Part shown: piece by piece, positions 43,453-49,474 of the stretch
Position numbering within the stretch: the first letter of the stretch is position 1
How the letters are laid out: every line of letters starts with the position of its first letter
Source: Tychonema sp. LEGE 06208
GTDB lineage: Bacteria; Cyanobacteriota; Cyanobacteriia; Cyanobacteriales; Microcoleaceae
DNA length: 49,474 nt
NCBI RefSeq assembly: GCF_015207505.1
Contig: NZ_JADEWT010000035.1
Coordinates: 1-49,474, forward strand
Direction: 5' to 3'
The notes under the pieces: model-generated
The model's input: only the letters and a program-made list of their open reading frames with translations
What the model was told of the DNA's origin: nothing
The model's database searches: none
Position numbers and translations under genes: made by a program

Positions 43453-44994
43453 ATGGTTCATAAAATGTTTCCTAATTATTTTATTCCTCACGGTCATTGC
43501 TATTTGTGGAAGCCTGGATTAGTGGGGCTGCACATTTTGTCTGATGCTTTGATTGCTTGCGCTTATTTTGCGATACCCATCACGCTAATTTATATTGTCA
43601 AGAAGCGAAAAGACCTGCCTTTTGACTGGATTTTCATGTTATTTGGCTCTTTTATTGTCTGCTGTGGCATTACCCACGTTATGGAAATATGGACGCTGTG
43701 GCATCCTAATTATTGGTTCTCTGGTTTTCTGAAAGCGATTACGGCGCTAGTTTCGCTATCCACAGCAGCAGTGCTGGTGGAACTAATCCCCAAAATTTTG
43801 GCGATCCCCAGTCCCGATCGATTGGCGGCGGCAAATTTGGCTTTACAAAATGAGGTGGGCGATCGCAAGCAAGCTCAGGAAGCACTCTCTCAATTAATGC
43901 TGGAATTGGAAAAGCGAGTTATTGAAAGGACGCAAGCTTTAAAGGTTGCTAACGAGCTTTTGCAACAGGAAAATCGCGATCGCTCCTTGGCTGAAAATTC
44001 ATTGCGACATTCTGAAGCTCAACTGCTAAAACAAACTCAGCAGCTAGAAAACACTCTACAACAACTCACAAGTGCCCAAACCCAACTCGTGCAAACTGAA
44101 AAAATGTCTTCTTTGGGGCAAATGGTAGCTGGCATTGCTCACGAAATCAATAACCCTGTTAACTTCATCTATGGCAATCTGATTCCGGCCCAGGAATACA
44201 TTCAAGAGCTTTTGGGATTGATTAAGTTTTATCAAGTTTATTACCCTACTCCTCCGCCGGAAATTGCCGACAAGATTAACAGCATCGAGCTCGACTTTAT
44301 TTTAGAAGACTTGCAAAAACTTTTTAGTTCGATTAAAGTTGGAGCCGAGCGCATCAAAGATATAGTTAAATCTTTACGCACCTTCTCCCGCTTAGACGAA
44401 GCCGATATGAAAAAGGTAAACATTCATGAAGGTATCGACAGCACTTTAATGCTTTTGCAGCACCGCCTGAAAGAACAGCCATACCGTCCGGCTATCCAAG
44501 TGATTAAAGACTATGGAAATTTGCCAGATTTGGAATGCTACGCCGGACAGCTCAACCAAGTATTTATGAATATTTGTTCTAATGCGATTGATGCTTTAGA
44601 ACAGATGGCGGTGCAGAAGCATTCGGTCAAAAAAGACTGTTGGGGGAAAAATTTACCCGCTCGCTTGCAATATGCCCATTGCAAACGGCTAACAATTCGC
44701 ATCCGCACGCTTTTGGTTGACGGCCAGTGGGTGCAGATTCACATTGCTGATAATGGCAGTGGCATAGATGCTGAGGCGATCGCTAAAATTTACGATCCAT
44801 TTTATACGACTAAACCTATCGGTTATGGTACAGGTCTGGGTTTGGCAATTTCTTATCAAATTATTCAAAGCCATGAAGGTTATTTGCGCTGCACTTCCGA
44901 GGTTGGGATGGGTACTGAGTTTATTATTAAAATTCCCTTAAAATCCCAACCTCAGCCAGCAGCTTGCTCTGAAAAATTTTTGGTAAAGCTTTAA
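43453..44994 (+). CDS. Ethylene-receptor-type sensor histidine kinase (short)
   Basis: 513 residues. Three N-terminal TM helices form an ETR1-type ethylene-binding domain. Relative to plant ETR1 the spacing is exact: Asp31, Tyr38, Pro42, Phe67, Ile68, Cys71 and His75 correspond to Asp25, Tyr32, Pro36, Phe61, Ile62, Cys65 and His69. Cys71 and His75 (CGITH) are the expected Cu(I) ligands. A coiled coil (125-215) leads to a HisKA domain with His230 in MVAGIAHEINNPVNF and an ATPase with NICSNAID (373-380), DNGSGID (433-439) and GTGLGL (459-464). There is no GAF and no receiver, so phosphate should go to a separate protein. The receiver-cyclase at 48211 is the obvious local candidate. It is first in a probable operon with 45103 and 48211. 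The gap to 45103 is 108 bp and holds a strong hairpin. Ethylene binding by cyanobacterial homologues is known (Synechocystis Etr1); here it is inferred from residues. Confidence 0.9.
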   Translation: MVHKMFPNYFIPHGHCYLWKPGLVGLHILSDALIACAYFAIPITLIYIVKKRKDLPFDWIFMLFGSFIVCCGITHVMEIWTLWHPNYWFSGFLKAITALVSLSTAAVLVELIPKILAIPSPDRLAAANLALQNEVGDRKQAQEALSQLMLELEKRVIERTQALKVANELLQQENRDRSLAENSLRHSEAQLLKQTQQLENTLQQLTSAQTQLVQTEKMSSLGQMVAGIAHEINNPVNFIYGNLIPAQEYIQELLGLIKFYQVYYPTPPPEIADKINSIELDFILEDLQKLFSSIKVGAERIKDIVKSLRTFSRLDEADMKKVNIHEGIDSTLMLLQHRLKEQPYRPAIQVIKDYGNLPDLECYAGQLNQVFMNICSNAIDALEQMAVQKHSVKKDCWGKNLPARLQYAHCKRLTIRIRTLLVDGQWVQIHIADNGSGIDAEAIAKIYDPFYTTKPIGYGTGLGLAISYQIIQSHEGYLRCTSEVGMGTEFIIKIPLKSQPQPAACSEKFLVKL

Positions 44995-45025
44995 AATTGC
45001 GAACATCCCGTTTTTATAAATCAAC

Positions 45026-45057
45026 TTGTGGGGCGGGCCAGAGAGCCCGCCCCACAA
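45026..45057. repeat. Perfect 13-bp hairpin between the two receptor genes
   Basis: TTGTGGGGCGGGC (45026-45038) is perfectly complementary to 45045-45057, with loop CAGAGA. A-residues follow on the plus strand, so it is not a plus-strand terminator. It resembles a REP-like intergenic palindrome and might stabilise the upstream message. Confidence 0.7.
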
Positions 45058-45102
45058 AAACAAGACGATCGTTCCACTTAGTATCATCTGCAACCAAACA
45101 TT

Positions 45103-48100
45103 ATGTGGCAAATAGTCAAAAATATCTTTTCTCCAACTCAGTATATGCCGCACGGTCACTGCTATCTGTGGCAAACGCCTTTGGTGTGGCTGCACGTAAC
45201 CGGCGACTTTTTAATCGCGATCGCCTACTATTCAATTCCGGCGATGCTGATTTATTTTATTTTGAAGCGACGCGACGTTCCGTTCTCAGGAATATTTGCT
45301 TTATTTAGTACATTTATTGTTCTTTGCGGTACGGGTCACTTGATAGATATTTGGACGCTGTGGCATTCCGCTTATTGGCTGTCCGGGATTGAAAAAGGAG
45401 TGACTGGCCTCGTTTCCTGCTACACTGCCGGAACGCTGTTCGGGCTAATTCCGCAGTTTTTATCATTAAAAAGCCCTCAAGAATTAGAAGAAATTAATAT
45501 CAAATTACAGCGGGAAATCGCCGTGCGCGAACAGGCAGAATTAGCTCTGCGCTGCGCCTATGAAGATTTAGAACTTAAAGTGCAAGAGCGTACCGCACAG
45601 TTGACAGAAACCAACACTTCCTTAGAAACTGAAGCTTGCGAGCGCCAGCAAGCCGAGTTAAAATTGCGCTCAGTTACCGAACGCTTGCAATATTTGTTGG
45701 CTACTACTCCGGCAGTTATTTTTAGCTGCAAATTAGGGGGAGATTATGACGTAACATTTGTTAGCGAAAATATTGTTTCAATGATGGGCTACGAAGCGCG
45801 ACAATTTGTGGATGGTTCCCTGGATTGGCACAGCCTCGTTCACCCCGAAGATCGAGAGATTATAGATACTGCCTTCGCTCAGATATTGCAAAAAGAATTG
45901 ATTTCCTACGAATACCGCGAACTGCACAAAGATGGTAGTTATCGCTGGATTCACGATGAGGTTAAGTTGGTCAAAGATGCTGCTGGCATACCTGTGGAGT
46001 GTGTTGGTTATGGAGTAGATATTACCGATCGCAAACAGGCAGAAGCAGCTTTGCTACAGCAACTAAAAAGAGAGCGGCTGGTGAATTCCATTCAAGAGCG
46101 GATTCGCTCTTCTCTTAACCTAGAAGAAGTTCTGACAATGGCTGTGGTCGAAGTTCGCGAGTTCTTGTCAATTGATCGGACGGTTATTTACCGATTCAAC
46201 TCAGATTGGAGCGGATTTATAGCAGTCGAATCGGTAGCAAGGGGTGTGATGCCGATTCAAGGAATTGACATTAACGATCCTTGTTTTAGGACAGACTACG
46301 TTGCTGTTTACGAACAGGGACACATTCGCGCGATCGACAATATTTATACGGCTGATATTTCCGAGTGCCACATTAATTTACTCAGCCAGTTTCAAATTAA
46401 AGCTAACCTCGTAGTTCCTATTTTGCAAGGGGAAAATTTATGGGGCTTACTAATTGCTCATCACTGCCGCAGTCAAAAACAGTGGAACTCTTCTGAGATA
46501 GAATCTCTCAAGCAAATTTCCGTACAGCTAGCAATTGCCATCCAGCAATGTACGCTATTTGAACAAGCGAAAACAGAAATTGCCGATCGCAAGTTGGCAG
46601 AAGCAGCGCTGCAAAAAGCTGTCAGAGTGGCTGATGCCGCCAACGTCGCCAAAAGTGAATTTCTTTCTTCTATGAGTCACGAATTGCGGACTCCCCTGAA
46701 TGCAATTCTGGGATTTAGTCAGGTGATGGTGCGCGATTCATCCCTAAACAACGAACACCAACAACACCTAGGAATTATTAATCGCGCCGGGGAACATTTG
46801 CTTTCGCTAATTAATGATATTTTGGAAATGTCCAAAATTGAAGCAGGCAGAAGTCAACTTAATGAAAGCAGTTTTAATTTAATTCGCCTGCTAGAAACCC
46901 TAGAAGAAATGTTTCGACTGAAAGCTAAATCTAAGAGATTGCAGCTAAATTTTGAAATAGCCCAAAGTGTACCATACTTTGTTAATGGAGATGAGGGTAA
47001 ATTGCGCCAGATTTTGATTAATCTTGTCGGAAATGCCATTAAGTTTACAGAGACGGGTAGCGTTACCTTGCGAATGAAAAACAAGGTAGAAGAAAATTTA
47101 GCGACTGAAAATGTAGAGTTGAAAAGCACGCAAACAAAAACCGCCGACAGGGGATATGAAAAGTCCGCGCCTGCGAATTTTGATTGTGCAAACGCGAATT
47201 CTATTCGCCCGGTATCTTTACACCTTCAGTTTGAAATCCAAGATACTGGCCCCGGCATTGCTGCAGAAGAAATGAATAAGTTATTTCTACCATTCGAGCA
47301 AACAAAAGCAGGTTATAAATCCGAACAGGGAAGCGGACTAGGCTTACCAATTAGTCGCAAATTTGTCCAAATGATGGGAGGGGATATTGTTGTCAGGAGT
47401 ACACCAGATTTTGGAAGTACGTTTTCATTTGATATTCAACTGGGTCTTGCCGATGCCACCGAAATTCAAATGCTTAAACCGCATAAAAAAGTCATTGGTT
47501 TAGCACCAGATCAACCAGAGTACCGGATTTTGGTGGTTGACGATCGTGCCGATAATTGTCTAGTCATAGATAGATTATTGTCACCGCTAGGCTTCCTCGT
47601 GCGAGAAGCTAAAAATGGTCAAGAAGCTATTAATGTATGGGAAGATTGGCAACCGCACCTGATTTGGATGGATATGCAAATGCCTGTAATGAATGGTTAT
47701 GAAGCAACCAGACAAATTAAATCTCATCCTCTCGGAAAAGAAACGGTGATTGTCGCTCTCACAGCTAGCGCTTTTGAAGAGGAAAGACAAACTATTTTAG
47801 CAGCAGGCTGCGATGATTTTATGCGTAAACCGTTTGAGGCTAAAATCTTGTTTGCTATCATAGAGAAATACTTAGAGCTTAGCTATATTTACGATGAATC
47901 TGTTGATAAAGATCTTGAAAACGAAAGCGAATTGAGTGGGGTTAGCAGCAATGAATCCGTAGGATTACAACTCGCTCAAATGCCTATTGAGTGGCTGGAT
48001 AATATCCATGATGCTGCTCATGAATGCTACGATGATAAGATTCTTCGGTTGATTGAGGGGATGCCTGTAGAGTTTGTTGCCTCTGCAAAAGTTTTAACTG

Positions 48101-48174
48101 ATTTAGCACGTGATTTCCTGTTTGATGATATTATTGAGTTAGCGAAGTCTGCCATTAAGGCGTGTGACTCTTAA
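45103..48174 (+). CDS. Ethylene-receptor/cyanobacteriochrome hybrid histidine kinase (Etr1/UirS-like)
   Basis: 1,023 residues. The ethylene-binding domain (about 25-120) keeps Asp35, Tyr42, Pro46, Phe71, Ile72, Cys75 and His79 in ETR1 spacing. A coiled coil and PAS/PAC (190-312) precede a GAF domain (325-482) of cyanobacteriochrome type. It has the DXCF motif DPCF (Asp392-Phe395, Cys394) and the canonical chromophore Cys422 in ECHINLLSQF, 28 residues apart as in TePixJ. HisKA has His526 (SSMSHELRTPLN). The ATPase has NLVGNAIKF, DTGPGI and GSGLGL, with an unusual insert (662-703). A receiver (807-925) has Asp857, and the tail resembles an HPt-like helical region without a clear His. The layout matches Synechocystis slr1212 (UirS/Etr1) with a receiver added. 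It is expected to bind a bilin and sense UV/violet-blue versus green light, possibly together with ethylene. It lies 36 bp before a receiver-cyclase gene. Confidence 0.9.
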   Translation: MWQIVKNIFSPTQYMPHGHCYLWQTPLVWLHVTGDFLIAIAYYSIPAMLIYFILKRRDVPFSGIFALFSTFIVLCGTGHLIDIWTLWHSAYWLSGIEKGVTGLVSCYTAGTLFGLIPQFLSLKSPQELEEINIKLQREIAVREQAELALRCAYEDLELKVQERTAQLTETNTSLETEACERQQAELKLRSVTERLQYLLATTPAVIFSCKLGGDYDVTFVSENIVSMMGYEARQFVDGSLDWHSLVHPEDREIIDTAFAQILQKELISYEYRELHKDGSYRWIHDEVKLVKDAAGIPVECVGYGVDITDRKQAEAALLQQLKRERLVNSIQERIRSSLNLEEVLTMAVVEVREFLSIDRTVIYRFNSDWSGFIAVESVARGVMPIQGIDINDPCFRTDYVAVYEQGHIRAIDNIYTADISECHINLLSQFQIKANLVVPILQGENLWGLLIAHHCRSQKQWNSSEIESLKQISVQLAIAIQQCTLFEQAKTEIADRKLAEAALQKAVRVADAANVAKSEFLSSMSHELRTPLNAILGFSQVMVRDSSLNNEHQQHLGIINRAGEHLLSLINDILEMSKIEAGRSQLNESSFNLIRLLETLEEMFRLKAKSKRLQLNFEIAQSVPYFVNGDEGKLRQILINLVGNAIKFTETGSVTLRMKNKVEENLATENVELKSTQTKTADRGYEKSAPANFDCANANSIRPVSLHLQFEIQDTGPGIAAEEMNKLFLPFEQTKAGYKSEQGSGLGLPISRKFVQMMGGDIVVRSTPDFGSTFSFDIQLGLADATEIQMLKPHKKVIGLAPDQPEYRILVVDDRADNCLVIDRLLSPLGFLVREAKNGQEAINVWEDWQPHLIWMDMQMPVMNGYEATRQIKSHPLGKETVIVALTASAFEEERQTILAAGCDDFMRKPFEAKILFAIIEKYLELSYIYDESVDKDLENESELSGVSSNESVGLQLAQMPIEWLDNIHDAAHECYDDKILRLIEGMPVEFVASAKVLTDLARDFLFDDIIELAKSAIKACDS

Positions 48175-48210
48175 TATATTGGATTTTGAAAAAATACGGT
48201 TAGCGATCGC

Positions 48211-49344
48211 ATGAACAGCAATCAGTCTGCTACAATTCCAGCCACCATTTTAGTAGTTGATGATAAACCAGATAACGTGCGGCTTTTATCTACAATCCTA
48301 ACTGAGCAAGGCTATCAGGTTCGCAAAGCGTTGAACGGAAAAAGAGCTCTGGCGACGGTGCAGGAGTTTCCGCCGACTCTAGTTCTGCTGGATGTGATGA
48401 TGCCAGAGATGAATGGATATGAGGTGTGTGCAAACTTGAAAGCTTCACCAAAAACCAGTTCGATTCCCGTGATTTTTTTAAGCGCCTTAGATGACGCTTC
48501 AGATAAAGTAAAAGCCTTTGATGTGGGAGCTGTTGATTATATTACTAAACCTTTTCAAGGTAAAGAAGTATTGGCACGAGTGGCAAATCAGTTAATAATT
48601 CAAAATCAGCAACGACTGCTTCAAGAGCAAACTAAGCAACTAGAAGAGTTTGTCGATCGATTGCAAAAGGAAATTAAAGAGCGGCAGACAGTTGAGCTAG
48701 CTTTACGGCTGGCTCAAAACAAATCGGATCATTTATTGCTGAATATTTTACCGGCTGCGATTGTTGAAAATTTAAAAAAAGGCGAGGGTTATGCTGCTGA
48801 AAGGTTTGAGTCAGCAACAGTTCTTTTTGCAGATATTGTCGATTTTACGTCTCTTGCTGCCAGAATTTCACCGCTAGAATTGGTAAATTTTCTAAATAAG
48901 ATTTTTTCAAAATTTGACGAATTAACTGAAAAACACGGTTTGGAAAAAATTAAAACAATTGGGGATGCTTATATGGTGGCGGGGGGTTTACCTGTGCCGA
49001 GGACAGATCATGTAGGGGCGATCGCAAATATGGCGTTGGATATGCAGGATGCGATCGCAGATTTTAAAACCGACACGGGCGAACCCATCCAAATTCGGAT
49101 TGGCATTAGTACAGGCCCGGTAGTTGCTGGGGTGATTGGCACTAAAAAATTTATTTATGACTTGTGGGGAGATACTGTTAATGTTGCTTCTCGCATGGAA
49201 TGTCAAGGATTACCGGGGTATATTCAAGTGACTTCTGCTGTTTGCGAGCAGTTAAAAGAGCGGTATGTATTGGAGGAAAGAGGCGCGATCGCGGTTAAAG
49301 GTAAAGGAGAGTTAATTGTTTATTGGCTAAAGGCTAAAAAATAG
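48211..49344 (+). CDS. Response regulator with class III adenylate cyclase output
   Basis: 377 residues. The receiver domain (12-128) has Asp17/Asp18, phospho-acceptor Asp61 in LLDVMMPEMNG and Lys113 in YITKPF. A coiled-coil signalling helix (130-170) leads to the class III nucleotidyl cyclase domain (about 199-375). Metal-binding residues are Asp208 (FADIVDFT) and Asp252. Base-selecting residues are Lys248 (KIKTIGDAYM) and Asp317 (YDLWGDTVN), and transition-state residues are Asn324 and Arg328. Lys/Asp at these positions predicts adenylate, not guanylate, cyclase. All residues for activity are present. The ATG directly follows a HIP1 octamer and is 36 bp behind the Etr1/UirS-like kinase. Phosphorylation by one or both upstream kinases is the simplest reading of the layout, but is inference. 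Confidence 0.9.
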   Translation: MNSNQSATIPATILVVDDKPDNVRLLSTILTEQGYQVRKALNGKRALATVQEFPPTLVLLDVMMPEMNGYEVCANLKASPKTSSIPVIFLSALDDASDKVKAFDVGAVDYITKPFQGKEVLARVANQLIIQNQQRLLQEQTKQLEEFVDRLQKEIKERQTVELALRLAQNKSDHLLLNILPAAIVENLKKGEGYAAERFESATVLFADIVDFTSLAARISPLELVNFLNKIFSKFDELTEKHGLEKIKTIGDAYMVAGGLPVPRTDHVGAIANMALDMQDAIADFKTDTGEPIQIRIGISTGPVVAGVIGTKKFIYDLWGDTVNVASRMECQGLPGYIQVTSAVCEQLKERYVLEERGAIAVKGKGELIVYWLKAKK

Positions 49345-49375
49345 AGTTATAGTCATTTCAAATAAAAAAGAGACA

Positions 49376-49474
49376 CTATTGAGCGCAGTAGGCACAGATA
49401 AGTTCATCTAAAGATGTGCCAGCAGGAGCATACATTCTGGCTCGCTTTAAGGCACTAAAATCGTGTTCAATATC
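49376..49474 (-). mobile_element. IS630-type transposase, C-terminal fragment at window edge
   Basis: On the minus strand the last 32 codons before a TAG read DIEHDFSALKRARMYAPAGT, then SLDELICAYCAQ. This is the C-terminal pattern (HDFSALKR...SLDE) of cyanobacterial IS630-family transposases. The frame is open to the window edge, so most of the gene lies outside. The adjacent TATAGTCATTTCAAATAAAA (49349-49368) is a plausible terminal inverted repeat just after a TA, the usual IS630 target. Confidence 0.6.

Overview
The window comes from a filamentous, Oscillatoriales-type cyanobacterium (Microcoleus/Oscillatoria/Phormidium-like). The evidence is frequent HIP1 octamers (GCGATCGC), many 7-bp tandem repeat arrays of the STRR type known from filamentous cyanobacteria, very large multidomain sensor kinases, AAA/WD40 proteins, and DUF4347/RTX surface proteins. 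No rRNA, tRNA or CRISPR array was seen. The organism is inferred from these features, not from a marker gene.

Layout. 1-3593: 3' part of a giant secreted-type protein (cadherin/Ig-like tandem repeats, Pro-Thr linker, RTX repeats). 3594-6596: repeat-rich intergenic DNA with a GNAT acetyltransferase on the minus strand. 6597-10094: CyaC-type hybrid histidine kinase/adenylate cyclase, then about 500 bp of heptad arrays and an acyltransferase. 11849-14950: membrane-anchored protein made of eight helical modules. 14951-16150: repeats plus a probable IS200/IS605 right end with a reRNA-like segment but no tnpB. 16151-20584: CHASE4/PAS/GAF hybrid kinase with two receivers and an HPt domain. 20669-24336: small membrane ORF, GT39-type glycosyltransferase (minus) and a conserved membrane protein. 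24690-33312: a family of DUF4347 genes, one decayed and two intact (DUF4347, beta-helix, Pro-Thr linker, RTX). 33546-42423 (minus): two paralogous AAA-TM-WD40 proteins, coupled through a TAATG junction, then a vMAP-HTH/AAA protein. 43453-49344: a compact three-gene signalling cluster with two ethylene-receptor-type kinases (the second also carrying a DXCF cyanobacteriochrome GAF) and a receiver-adenylate cyclase. 49376-49474: C-terminus of an IS630-type transposase, cut by the window edge.

How the parts fit. Two themes dominate. (1) Signal transduction toward cAMP: CyaC at 6597 and the receiver-cyclase at 48211 have different class III active-site signatures (Lys/Thr and Lys/Asp). The latter lies 36 bp behind kinases that keep every copper- and ethylene-pocket residue I could align to plant ETR1, so an ethylene and/or short-wavelength light to cAMP circuit is a concrete hypothesis. 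(2) Cell surface: three RTX proteins, two starting with a DUF4347 domain that holds a His/Cys pair. They probably leave through a type I secretion system not encoded here.

The DNA between and inside genes is unusually repeat-laden. At least two MITE-like families carry heptad arrays as their core. Several dispersed palindromes have entered reading frames and are translated in frame, in both AAA-WD40 proteins and in the kinase at 16151.
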